Shown here: one piece after another, positions 21,701-24,628 of the stretch | Layout: every line of letters begins with the position of its first letter | Numbering within the stretch: position 1 is the first letter of the stretch | NCBI GenBank assembly: GCA_008931825.1 | Contig: QXVZ01025850.1 | Location: 4,403 to 30,437, forward strand | Reading direction: 5' to 3' | From: Phallusia fumigata | Lineage: Eukaryota; Chordata; Ascidiacea; Phlebobranchia; Ascidiidae | Length of the DNA stretch: 26,035 nt | Made by a program: the position numbers and the translations under genes | The notes under the pieces: model-generated | What the model was told of the DNA's origin: nothing | Databases searched by the model: none | What the model saw: the letters and a program-made list of their open reading frames with translations, nothing else

Positions 21701-23598
21701 GATATTTCTATAGTTAAACATGATCTATCAAGTACTGAGAATGGCCACAAAGTGGTATTAGTTGTGGTTACATACCCCAAAGCATAATTATATGCAGTCA
21801 CTAATAAAACAGCAATTTTGTGAACAACAGTTGCAATTGGATTTCAATATTCAGTGAGCTTCTAATTTGGCAATGGGCAAAATACAGATGCAAAGAAGTT
21901 TCCTGACAAAAAAACAACAAAAATCGTACCTGCTTCATCCCATAAATACTTTACATGAACGCTCCTCGCTTCAACGATAGCAAAACCATTGCCCATTTTA
22001 CGAGGGGGTGGTTCATTATGAACTTTAGTGATTCTCAGCATTGCAGGGGTTACTGACAGATCAAAGTCTGCGCTTGGCGTTAATTTTACTGCAAATTCAC
22101 TGAGATTGCCCTCAACCACATGCATGAAAATGTCCGACAGGTTACTTGCTTCGGTTGTCTTATACTGGATGTCCCCATCCTCAAATGATGCAACTGCAAA
22201 AATATGCACAGTTAAAACCAGCAGCTAAAACCATTTTATCGATTTTACCGGGAGGTGCTTATGTTTGCTTCCTTACCAAACTTGTATGTCTCAAGGTACA
22301 AAATGGAAATGTTGACAATTAGAACGATACTGAGTAAAGTCAACATTACAAACTTAATTAAAAATTCCAATGCTTAAAGATTTTCATCTGTTGAAATATG
22401 TGAAAAGAACCATCAATACACCCATCAGCAACAGCATGATCACACAATGTTGAAGACCTTTTTGCCAGATTTAATTGCGAAGAAAAATGTAAGCTTTGTT
22501 TTAACTTACCAAGGGTGTTTGGCAATAGACGATTGCCGAATATAAACTTTCCAGAGGCAATAGTAAACTTTATGACGGGAAACAATGACCGCCATGCAGC
22601 AGGTTTGTTTGTAGATGGCTTGGGTTTTGTTTTCACTGCAATATAAGTGATATTTAAAATCAGTTTTTTTAAAGTGGAGTAGAAGTGTTGTTTAGATGTA
22701 GCTACAGTTACTGAACCAATGTAGTATCGCATAAAAAAGTATCAGTGCACCAAAAGAAAAACTTTTTTTCTGCATTTTTGTCATTTGTTTTGTCAGTAAT
22801 GTTAATCATATAGCCAGGCCATTCTCAATGTTAATTATTCTTTAGCCTACTGTAGGTTCTATGTATAGTAATGAAGCCAAGTAGCCTAAGTAATACAAAC
22901 AGCATGAGGACTCAAGAGCTGTCAACACACAGGCTAAATGAGTTCATACATAACAGACAATGTTTAAAGTGTCAATTATTGACTGATACTAAACCAGTTA
23001 CAGCCACTAGCCTGCAATTAAAATAGGGTACCTGGTATTTGGTCTGCACCGTTCTTAATGCCATTGATTCTGTCATATTCCCCAGTCCTATTATACTGGT
23101 GGAATTCCAGGTGGGAGATGTATATACTAAGTCTTGTATGGCCTTGGTCCAAATCTGCCAGCAATACAAAAATATTTTGTGTGTTATTGCTGTTTATAAT
23201 AGTATTCCAACAAAAAGCGCCATTGTGAATCTTTAAATAATTGAAATTAGAGGTGTGTAGGGCGTGTTTTTGCTCAAATACCAGTATAACAGCCTTTTGG
23301 CATGCCATTGTACCAGCAATAAGTGTATGTTGCCCCCAAAAAACTCTAGCAGATGGTACAGCATAATAGATACGAATGATTTTTANGTTTTTTGCAAAAC
23401 AATGCTGAGTAATGTTTTGTAAATGTTGCACTTGCGCCAAAACAAAAAAGGCTCCAAAGCAACTTCAGGTCCCAAGTCAAATCATTTTTTAACATCTAAT
23501 TGGCACTGAGCGTTATTTCGAGCACGCAGAGAGCAAAATATTTAAAAAAGTAAAAACTCACCTTCACTTAGAGCCAGACTGAAACTGAACATATCATT
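547..23598 (-). CDS. BLTP1: BLTP1 (KIAA1109/Tweek/Csf1 family) bridge-like lipid transfer protein, multi-exon gene
   Basis: Whole-gene span; exons are listed separately. The family builds a long hydrophobic groove from repeated beta-sheet (RBG) units and moves phospholipid between the ER and other membranes, notably the plasma membrane. Identification rests on many ordered blocks I recognise from the human protein, for example WRSLFPVIKF, NYGPWADR, WKFFFPPDYQ, YNWIDCST, DFTLPFDDF, ENYFG, LQLRGHAMFS and a VQVTPFLLETL block after a Ser-rich linker. Splice phases agree across nearly all adjacent exons. The N-terminal membrane anchor expected in the family was not found. Visible coding length is about 2,000 residues versus roughly 5,000 in vertebrates, so parts are missing, in gaps, or truly absent. 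The stop at 547-549 may be the real C-terminus, but an alternative donor (last exon base 587) could carry the gene out of the window. Identity is very likely; exact ends are uncertain. Confidence 0.9.
704..1322. other. Intron between exons 35/34 and 36, no recognised content
   Basis: AT-rich intron sequence. The only structure seen is a short near-palindrome at about 961-980 (gtacgca-ttg-tgcgtaac). No conserved reading frame was recognised on either strand. Confidence 0.5.
1323..1346 (-). CDS. BLTP1: BLTP1 exon 35 (24-nt candidate microexon)
   Basis: Between a ccttgtag acceptor and a GCAAG|GTCAGA donor, phase 2 on both sides, encoding SKRRSFA, which continues the basic composition of exon 34. 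Exon 34 also joins exon 36 in frame without it, so the evidence is weak. Confidence 0.3.
1564..1635 (-). CDS. BLTP1: BLTP1 exon 34
   Basis: Acceptor ttttttacag and donor GATC|GTAAGT. It encodes a basic segment with DKLYTREASFQRSRRD. 72 nt, phase 2 both ends. Confidence 0.72.
1707..1834 (-). CDS. BLTP1: BLTP1 exon 33
   Basis: Acceptor ctttttaag and donor ATGAG|GTAAAA. It encodes KFEHFMKHIGFQREID and FVRSLCSGSLMLKVNLKSM. Phase 0 in, fitting exon 32, and phase 2 out, fitting exon 34. Confidence 0.78.
1880..1925. repeat. Single arm of foldback family C
   Basis: The sequence around 1884-1912 (ttggtatacaagtcattcgc) matches the arms of the foldback element at 16675-16790. Only one arm is evident here. 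Confidence 0.45.
2229..2299. mobile_element. hAT-like element terminal fragment
   Basis: GC-rich block ending in ccacaggtgtcacacccctg. Its reverse complement starts CAGGGGTGTGACACC, a hAT-style terminus. No opposite end or target duplication was found. The same fragment recurs at 2467-2537 through the contig-end duplication. Confidence 0.5.
2341..2437 (-). other. BLTP1: Second copy of BLTP1 exon 32 (probable assembly duplicate)
   Basis: The same 97-nt exon repeated 238 bases to the left, inside the 237-bp copy that ends at the single N (2449). Its acceptor pyrimidine tract is cut by the N. It is most simply an unmerged overlap of two contig ends, not a duplicated exon. Confidence 0.8.
2450..2686. 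repeat. 237-bp direct repeat, copy 2
   Basis: Starts immediately after the N and matches copy 1 base for base as far as I can read. It continues rightwards into unique intron sequence that completes the exon 32 acceptor. Confidence 0.9.
2579..2675 (-). CDS. BLTP1: BLTP1 exon 32
   Basis: Acceptor tttattttcttcag and donor TCACAA|GTACGA. It encodes FGEQRGPEAA and TLFNFKPADITPESFPNSQ in phase with exons 31 and 33. This is the copy with an intact acceptor. An identical copy lies on the other side of the assembly join at 2449. Confidence 0.75.
2841..3110. repeat. Degenerate ~48-bp tandem repeat, about six units
   Basis: Units follow the pattern agccagact-ttgtac-tctacatcaagta followed by a T-rich stretch. 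They begin near 2841, 2885, 2932, 2967, 3015 and 3064. It lies in the intron between exons 31 and 32 and creates spurious reading frames on the plus strand. Confidence 0.7.
3157..3195 (-). CDS. BLTP1: BLTP1 exon 31 (39 nt)
   Basis: Acceptor ttttgttttag with a strong pyrimidine tract and a strong donor (GGGAG|GTGAGT). It encodes WMQNSDVEAQRG, phase 2 on both sides, and fits exons 30 and 32. Its length is a multiple of three, so it could be skipped without a frameshift. Confidence 0.65.
3571..3703 (-). CDS. BLTP1: BLTP1 exon 30
   Basis: Acceptor acgtatccag and donor TACAG|GTAAAG. More than one frame is open here. The phase set by exon 29 gives a basic, Ser/Gln-rich segment containing SPTAAQELVYKQQQSMY; that choice also delivers the phase 2 needed by exon 31. 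Confidence 0.65.
4005..4205. repeat. Dispersed repeat family A copy, ~200 bp
   Basis: Starts acgttttgggggcatgggg and shares aaagtttaaagaaatttaaa and the caaactg-cgtt block with the copy at 7182-7395. It lies in the intron between exons 29 and 30. Confidence 0.7.
4230..4360 (-). CDS. BLTP1: BLTP1 exon 29
   Basis: Acceptor cgtatttcag and donor GCCAG|GTTTAA. It encodes NISGSSRPG and IKFDGSLELSMLVEPTA, a strand-like block between Ser/Gln-rich stretches. Phase 2 in and phase 1 out. Confidence 0.78.
4361..4959. other. Intron between exons 28 and 29, no recognised content
   Basis: About 600 bp of AT-rich sequence without a recognisable repeat, RNA or conserved frame. Confidence 0.5.
4960..5190 (-). 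CDS. BLTP1: BLTP1 exon 28
   Basis: Acceptor ctgttttcag and donor CCTAA|GTATGT. It encodes LCDALQRFLL and ALVTMERGFQITVAQWHEVV, then a basic Ser/Thr-rich end. The upstream ATG of the same frame (5303) lies in the intron and is not used. 231 nt, phase 2 both ends. Confidence 0.83.
5191..5711. other. Intron between exons 27 and 28
   Basis: About 520 bp. It carries one TGACGTCA octamer (5264-5271) and a nearby TGACGTAA. Nothing else was recognised. Confidence 0.5.
5712..5957 (-). CDS. BLTP1: BLTP1 exon 27
   Basis: Acceptor tttcttacag and donor TCAAA|GTACGA. It encodes IAPSVSAWLDPLDRLVGSLD followed by a basic helix (FEKQRQTRKY), close to my memory of a human block (APSISAWLEPLDRL). A second AG 12 nt further in (start 5945) is in frame and could give a four-residue variant. 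Phase 2 in and phase 2 out. Confidence 0.85.
6175..6354 (-). CDS. BLTP1: BLTP1 exon 26
   Basis: Acceptor tcccgacag and donor TGGAG|GTACTG. It encodes RFTFVMIKQP and STVYLGVTADVGKGATED. The coding frame starts one base into the exon, so it needs a phase-2 partner upstream; exon 25 does not supply it. Ends in phase 2. Confidence 0.78.
6488..6632. repeat. Foldback element, family B (~145 bp inverted repeat)
   Basis: The left arm begins ataactgccagcgagcttgt and the right arm ends acaagctctccggcagttat, so the arms pair. Related sequence continues to about 6740 (gatgatgacaacagcaattg), and copies or fragments occur at 7765-7855 and 10028-10135. Confidence 0.65.
6725..6835. repeat. Partial copy of dispersed repeat family A
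   Basis: Shares agaaatttaaac, the acaaact block and the ggggacccataatta end with the copies at 1-345 and 7182-7395. Its A-rich stretch supplies, on the minus strand, a long pyrimidine tract ending in ctaag. Confidence 0.55.
6977..7165 (-). CDS. BLTP1: BLTP1 exon 25
   Basis: Acceptor tatctccag and donor CTAG|GTAACA. It encodes VFNRKRVVIVALATP, a Pro/Arg-rich hinge and KPWGWVTIEAGCKTVVANIV. An alternative in-frame acceptor (attgtag) would shorten the start by 30 nt. It ends in phase 1, which does not fit exon 26 (needs phase 2), so a short exon is missing between them. Confidence 0.78.
7182..7395. repeat. Dispersed repeat family A copy, ~210 bp
   Basis: Starts acgttttgggggcctgtggg, just upstream of the exon 25 acceptor, and is clearly related to 4005-4205, ending near accataata. 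Confidence 0.7.
7434..7659 (-). CDS. BLTP1: BLTP1 exon 24
   Basis: Acceptor catcccaag and donor GAAG|GTCGGT (a weak donor; an alternative GT lies five bases further on). It encodes HVSVDSVALQLRVLSENGKL and ends KASVEEYE, resembling human LQASVEEYP. Three TGACGTCA octamers lie inside it. Phase 0 in and phase 1 out. Confidence 0.8.
7765..7855. repeat. Dispersed repeat family B fragment
   Basis: Shares gaagagtagctaaa, aaaacataact, gtgaatacattttattgc and gatgatgacaaca with 6468-6740 and 10028-10080. It lies in the intron between exons 23 and 24. Confidence 0.6.
7891..8026 (-). CDS. BLTP1: BLTP1 exon 23
   Basis: Acceptor tttacgcag and donor CAGG|GTGAGT. It encodes LDQVDIHFELNSKHNKMLSK and a basic Ser/Lys-rich tail. 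136 nt, phase 2 in and phase 0 out. Confidence 0.8.
8371..8539 (-). CDS. BLTP1: BLTP1 exon 22
   Basis: Acceptor tgtttcag and donor ATCAG|GTGGTT. It encodes FQIQLCVDSLCVNVVQATLG, an alternating hydrophobic pattern typical of the beta-strands of the lipid groove. Phase 1 in and phase 2 out fit both neighbours. Confidence 0.82.
8690..9329. mobile_element. Non-autonomous hAT element (640 bp) with 8-bp target duplication
   Basis: Terminal inverted repeats TAGGGATGTTCAAAG at the left and ctttgaacatcccta at the right, flanked by a perfect 8-bp duplication cgtttgag (8682-8689 and 9330-9337). An 8-bp duplication with TA-starting ends is typical of hAT elements. It encodes no transposase and sits in the intron between exons 21 and 22. 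Confidence 0.92.
9398..9575 (-). CDS. BLTP1: BLTP1 exon 21
   Basis: Acceptor tctttcag and donor GAAG|GTGAGA. It encodes VQVTPFLLETLHQIVEAAQS then HPLAVLSAL, matching human VDVVLTPLVAEALDRYIEA and HPAAIVDDL. 178 nt, phase 0 in and phase 1 out. The upstream end of a hAT MITE lies 69 bases downstream of its donor. Confidence 0.9.
10028..10135. repeat. Dispersed repeat family B copy
   Basis: Contains tagtgaatacattgtattgc and gatgacaacagcgattgtcg, then a ctctggcaattatg end, matching the arms at 6488-6632. It lies in the intron between exons 20 and 21. Confidence 0.6.
10184..10977 (-). CDS. BLTP1: BLTP1 exon 20, long Ser-rich linker exon
   Basis: The largest exon (794 nt, 264 codons). Acceptor tatttttag and donor CAAG|GTAGAT. 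Joined to exon 19 it reads DFGMSLLVHGRK. The body is low-complexity and Ser/Asp-rich, with a repeated Y-x-SAESD motif (YCSAESD, YFSAESD), probably a disordered linker as in the Ser-rich middle of human BLTP1 (SEAYFSAAEEF). It ends with NSTNIKLHVK, the lead into the next conserved block. An ATG at 10975 is in frame but is not a gene start; phase and context make it internal. Confidence 0.85.
11180..11360. repeat. Degenerate family B-like internal repeats
   Basis: Three spaced variants of a tattgcaaacgttt motif preceded by T-rich sequence (near 11213, 11272 and 11332). It lies in the intron between exons 19 and 20; nothing else was recognised in that 500-bp intron. Confidence 0.4.
11475..11739 (-). 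CDS. BLTP1: BLTP1 exon 19
   Basis: Acceptor atccgctag and donor TTCG|GTAGGG. It encodes a basic Ser-rich start and a SWGCSFF motif comparable to the Cys/Gly/Phe block after FLWP in human, then an acidic tail (FEEEDVFDTGMDFG). It holds two copies of the octamer TGACGTCA. 265 nt, phase 0 in and phase 1 out. Confidence 0.78.
11740..12221. other. Intron between exons 18 and 19, no recognised content
   Basis: About 480 bp of AT-rich sequence. The plus-strand frame at 11801-12028 has no features of a real protein. Confidence 0.5.
12222..12382 (-). CDS. BLTP1: BLTP1 exon 18
   Basis: Acceptor gttctcag and donor GGGAG|GTAAAT. It encodes FLKFHDRKTRRLDFLWE, matching human FLETHDARTKRLWFLWP. It begins with 2 nt of a split codon and ends in phase 0. 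The preceding ~95 residues of the human protein are not found upstream of it. Confidence 0.9.
12383..12968. other. Intron/gap region between exons 17 and 18, missing exon(s)
   Basis: Contains the single N at 12953. The conserved residues that should follow exon 17 are not encoded on either strand here, and the phase changes across it. Part of the gene is therefore probably lost in an unsized gap. Confidence 0.7.
12969..13094 (-). CDS. BLTP1: BLTP1 exon 17
   Basis: Acceptor ttcaccag and donor AAAAG|GTAAAA. It encodes GLVNWAQTFIYLL, matching human CLLEWGQTFVFHV. It ends in phase 0, but the next recognisable exon needs a phase-1 partner, so coding sequence is missing between them. The assembly join (N at 12953) lies only 16 bases past this donor. 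Confidence 0.88.
13587..13661 (-). repeat. tRNA-like sequence (tRNA-derived SINE head or tRNA pseudogene)
   Basis: On the minus strand an A-box-like tagcttagttgatgg is followed by a perfect B box ggttcgaatc. The T arm folds (gtggg/ctcac with a 7-nt loop). The acceptor stem does not pair properly and the D arm is poor, so a functional tRNA is unlikely. It lies in the intron between exons 16 and 17. Confidence 0.6.
14029..14253 (-). CDS. BLTP1: BLTP1 exon 16
   Basis: Acceptor tttccag and donor CACAG|GTTTGT. It encodes LDDLQLRGHAMFSGNGLPIG and IEYAWL, matching human LSGLQLRAHAMFSAEGLPLG and LEYAWL. 225 nt, phase 0 both ends. Its upstream intron (14254-16129) carries the nested transposons. Confidence 0.94.
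14433..14888. mobile_element. Non-autonomous hAT MITE copy 1 (456 bp) with 8-bp target duplication
   Basis: Ends TAGGGTTGCCAAC and gttggcaacccta, flanked on both sides by tccatcag (14425-14432 and 14889-14896). It inserted into the centre of the foldback element. The short reading frames inside it are not genes. Confidence 0.92.
14909..15088. other. 180-bp segment between N and MITE copy 2, possibly from another locus
   Basis: It interrupts the foldback element and has no match to the BLTP1 blocks. On the minus strand a frame at about 14985-15076 reads LKKIIQQNFREALQVSQQQI, a Gln-rich amphipathic helix that looks like coding sequence of some other gene. Confidence 0.45.
15089..15544. mobile_element. 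hAT MITE copy 2 (456 bp) with mismatched flanks
   Basis: The same length as copy 1 with one base difference seen (15370 a for 14714 g). The left flank is agtttggt but the right flank is tccatcag, the duplication of copy 1. The right flank is identical to that of copy 1 for 19 bases, up to the N at 14908. Confidence 0.9.
15681..16129. other. Rest of intron 15, no recognised content
   Basis: AT-rich sequence between the foldback element and exon 15. I saw no repeats or frames worth recording. Confidence 0.5.
16130..16280 (-). CDS. BLTP1: BLTP1 exon 15
   Basis: Acceptor ttttgtag and donor ACAG|GTAAGG. It encodes PLQVTLDINLSEINGVLPIH, matching human PWDITVLVNLYKVHGRLPVH, followed by LHKLTFEMDK as in human LERLCFEMKK. 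151 nt, ends in phase 0. Confidence 0.92.
16281..17449. other. Intron between exons 14 and 15
   Basis: About 1.17 kb. Apart from the foldback element at 16675-16790, I see no gene, RNA or recognisable repeat. Confidence 0.5.
16675..16790. repeat. Foldback element, family C (~115 bp)
   Basis: The left arm (16680-16723: actttggtgtacaagtcaat then cttactaa) pairs with the right arm (16734-16773: ttagtaag then gaatgacttgcataccaaat). A single related arm occurs near 1884-1912. Confidence 0.65.
17450..17565 (-). CDS. BLTP1: BLTP1 exon 14
   Basis: Acceptor atttttag and donor TTCAG|GTCAGA. It starts ENYFGYDDVLTDF, matching human ENYFGEDDMYMDF, then runs into a Ser/Thr-rich stretch. Phase 0 in and phase 2 out. 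Confidence 0.92.
17566..18015. other. Intron between exons 13 and 14, no recognised content
   Basis: About 450 bp. The plus-strand frame at 17523-17762 overlaps exon 14 antisense and has no support as a gene. Confidence 0.5.
18016..18217 (-). CDS. BLTP1: BLTP1 exon 13
   Basis: Acceptor gtgtgcag and donor CAAG|GTGAGT. It encodes GSTLYLYGSLLDLLVLIK, matching human SQITLYGPLLNAFLCIK. 202 nt, ends in phase 0. Confidence 0.92.
18340..18430. repeat. Degenerate CAAGT-type simple repeat
   Basis: Recurrent aagtcaagtcaa and actcaagt motifs, partly inverted (caagttgagttgag), in the intron between exons 12 and 13. Confidence 0.6.
18476..18701 (-). CDS. BLTP1: BLTP1 exon 12
   Basis: Acceptor gttttgacag and donor AAAAG|GTATGT. 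It encodes WVKCWQVAALQVVITYSWHP, matching human WVECWTVPSVMLTIDYTWHP. The Cys/Lys-rich start has no clear counterpart. 226 nt, phase 1 in and phase 2 out. Confidence 0.92.
18702..19121. other. Intron between exons 11 and 12, no recognised content
   Basis: About 420 bp of AT-rich sequence; no repeat or frame recognised. Confidence 0.5.
19122..19316 (-). CDS. BLTP1: BLTP1 exon 11
   Basis: Acceptor gcattgcag and donor CAAG|GTATAT. Joined to exon 10 it reads SSENAFVGLFG followed by LDVDFTLPFDDFLP, matching human QQENVYLAACG and LNIDFSLPFTDFVP. A FLPES block also matches. Phase 1 in and phase 1 out. Confidence 0.92.
19317..19828. other. Intron between exons 10 and 11
   Basis: About 510 bp. An open frame with a good acceptor lies at 19652-19808 in a phase compatible with exon 10, but it ends in a stop and does not resemble the family. 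No other content was recognised. Confidence 0.5.
19829..20027 (-). CDS. BLTP1: BLTP1 exon 10
   Basis: Acceptor ttttttgcag and donor AATG|GTAAAA. It encodes LLFAHKDF, FVPYTF and YNWIDCST, matching human FIFAQKNF, FVPYTW and HNWIDCST. 199 nt, phase 0 in and phase 1 out. Confidence 0.94.
20247..20285 (-). CDS. BLTP1: BLTP1 exon 9, 39-nt in-frame candidate cassette exon
   Basis: A 39-nt stretch bounded by an acag acceptor and an AAAG|GTAGTT donor, phase 0 on both sides, encoding VKLDKLQANVQAK. Skipping it joins exon 8 to exon 10 in frame, and that skipped form (TKATCTLLFAHK) aligns better with human YKATYHFIFAQK. It is therefore either a lineage-specific alternative exon or chance. Confidence 0.5.
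20349..20494 (-). CDS. BLTP1: BLTP1 exon 8
   Basis: Acceptor gtttcag and donor AAA|GTACGA. It encodes AETLSFHIKSHYPLHW and QTWTCDV, matching human AEMLAFHINASYPRIW and QTWQCEL. Ends in phase 0. Confidence 0.92.
20776..20842 (-). CDS. BLTP1: BLTP1 exon 7
   Basis: Acceptor gttttaacag and donor TCTG|GTCAGT. It encodes CFEVDIPMLVQPDGYDTAIS, corresponding to human YLEINIPMTVEENGYTPAIK. 67 nt, phase 0 in and phase 1 out. Confidence 0.9.
21066..21261 (-). CDS. BLTP1: BLTP1 exon 6
   Basis: Acceptor catcag and donor AAAG|GTAAAA. It encodes LLWKFFFPPDYQKLKV, almost identical to the human block that directly follows ADRQRD. 196 nt, ends in phase 0. Confidence 0.94.
21519..21633 (-). CDS. BLTP1: BLTP1 exon 5
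   Basis: Acceptor cttttaaag and donor GATAG|GTAGGA. Joined to exon 4 it reads DEAGVVPES, as in human DEPGLVPEE, then ends with NYGPWADR, identical to human. Phase 1 in, phase 2 out; the last codon is completed as Arg by exon 6. Confidence 0.92.
21930..22193 (-). CDS. BLTP1: BLTP1 exon 4
   Basis: Acceptor tttttgcag and donor GCAG|GTACGA. It contains FMHVVEGNL and MGNGFAIVEARSVHVKYLWD, matching the human FMHIVKGKL and the following EGFVV block. 264 nt, phase 1 in and phase 1 out. Confidence 0.9.
22194..22509. other. Intron between exons 3 and 4, no recognised content
   Basis: About 315 bp of AT-rich sequence; no repeat or frame recognised. Confidence 0.5.
22510..22635 (-). CDS. BLTP1: BLTP1 exon 3
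   Basis: Acceptor atattgcag and donor TTG|GTAAGT. A Lys/Pro-rich start is followed by WRSLFPVIKFTIASGKFIFG, one of the best matches to the human protein (WRSLIPVIKVNVSTGRLAFG). It begins with 2 nt and ends in phase 1, consistent with both neighbours. Confidence 0.92.
22636..23031. other. Intron between exons 2 and 3, no recognised content
   Basis: About 395 bp of AT-rich sequence; no repeat or frame recognised. Confidence 0.5.
23032..23154 (-). CDS. BLTP1: BLTP1 exon 2
   Basis: Acceptor gctggcag and donor CAG|GTACCC. It encodes TRLSIYISHLEFHQYNRTGE, which matches the human block reading TRLYITVNDFEFHVYNR, within the first ~150 residues of the family. It starts with 2 nt and ends in phase 1. 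Confidence 0.85.
23155..23561. other. Intron/gap region upstream of exon 2
   Basis: Contains the single N at 23386. The expected N-terminal blocks, including the transmembrane helix and the strand before exon 2, are not encoded here, so an exon may be lost at the join. Confidence 0.55.
23562..23598 (-). CDS. BLTP1: BLTP1 exon 1 (tentative 5' coding exon)
   Basis: A 37-nt candidate exon between an acceptor (ttggtag) and a strong donor (GAAG|GTGAGT). It contains an ATG (MFSFSLALSE) and ends in phase 1, which matches the 2-nt start of exon 2. The expected N-terminal transmembrane helix is not visible here, and an assembly gap (N at 23386) lies between this exon and exon 2. It may be the first coding exon, an internal exon with a missing upstream part, or spurious. 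Confidence 0.35.
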
Positions 23599-24292
23599 CT
23601 ACCAAAGTGGGCAAACACGAACAGCAAAAAAAATAAACACATCAGCAAATAAAAACTTGTTGACAAACTTTAACGGGAAAGTCTTTAAATAGCACCTCAA
23701 AGTCAACCGTTCCGCAGTAGGCAAAACGCAAAATGTCAAATTTCTGTAATGTTGCAACGAATTCTCATGTTCCGCTTGGCCGATTTCATCTTCAACGCGC
23801 TTTTATTTGTGTGACGTATTGCGTAATACGCCGCTCGAAATCTGACTTTTTGTACTGCAGTGGAGGTTTACTAGTAAATGAAAGGATCAGTTAGTTAACT
23901 CACGTTTCTCTGTTTGTTATACTGGCTGGTACTACATATGCAAACAATAAATCACTTGTATGTCTTATAACTTGCTTAATAGCGTTTATTGCACTATTGT
24001 GAAAGTGCCTTTTCATACTCGGTGTGTAAGCCGGGTTTCTAATGGCATTGCATCATTTTGCATGCAGTCATCACATATAAAGGGGCCCGGAAACTGCATA
24101 AAACGTAAATATTTAATTTCTGCTTAATGAAAGAAAGGTTGGAAGAAAGTAAAAAAACAACACATTTTAAACAAATTATAACAAAGTAAAGTGATCTATT
24201 CATCAACAGCAATCAAAGCATGTCCAGTACATAAATATTATGGATAAAAAATATTTTAAAGTCGAATATCAATCTTTGTTTGCAAAAACATT
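23599..24292. other. Region between the ATG8-like gene and BLTP1
   Basis: Should hold the BLTP1 5' region. A palindrome-like cgtatt-gcgt-aatacg lies at 23816-23831. A TATA-like acatataaagg at 24072-24082 is on the plus strand, where no gene follows. No conserved frame was recognised. Confidence 0.4.
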
Positions 24293-24628
24293 TTATCCGC
24301 TATAACCAATGTACAAAAAGCCGTCTTCGTCTTTGTTTTCATCATAAACTTCACGCATTGAGGAACTTAAATTCGGTACAGTTTTGTCGACAAACAAAAA
24401 GATCGGCTCTTCTGGTGGCAAGTATATTCTTTGCCTTATAATCGACACAAACTCGGCAACTGAAGTGTCCGAGGGCACAATATGCTTCGTTCTGTCGATG
24501 TCTTGTATTGTGGTTCCCTCCGTCTTTTCAACTATCACAGGAATTCGGTCGGGGTATTTGGTGATAATTTTGGTGGATTCAATGCTGCGAGTCTCAAACG
24601 AACGTTCGACCTTGTATTGGAAGGCCAT
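24293..24628 (-). CDS. ATG8/GABARAP-family ubiquitin-like protein, intronless, truncated C-terminus
   Basis: ATG8 proteins are conjugated to phosphatidylethanolamine on autophagic membranes through a C-terminal glycine and recruit cargo by LIR motifs. This 111-residue protein starts MAFQYK in a good context (gttacaATGG) and follows GABARAP numbering without gaps: KYPDRIPVIVEK at 24-35, VPSD at 51-54, FLYIGYSG at 104-111. LIR-dock positions known in GABARAP are kept or conservatively changed (E17, I21, P30, R46, K48, I50, F60, I63, R67, F104). It stops right after Gly111, where GABARAP has Asp111, so the family's Gly116 is absent. The bases after the TAA would read Asn-Val-Phe-Ala, resembling the lost tail. 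There are no introns, unlike vertebrate GABARAP genes, suggesting a retrocopy, though no poly(A) remnant is seen. It lies upstream of BLTP1 on the same strand. It could be a decaying copy or a non-lipidated paralog. Confidence 0.88.
   Translation of the reverse strand: MAFQYKVERSFETRSIESTKIITKYPDRIPVIVEKTEGTTIQDIDRTKHIVPSDTSVAEFVSIIRQRIYLPPEEPIFLFVDKTVPNLSSSMREVYDENKDEDGFLYIGYSG

Noticed and set aside
23658-23764. Minus-strand frame reading ILRFAYCGTVDFE upstream of tentative exon 1, in compatible phase
   Set aside because: The donor (GAG|GTGCTA) is weak and I recognise no similarity to the BLTP1 N-terminus; chance is likely.
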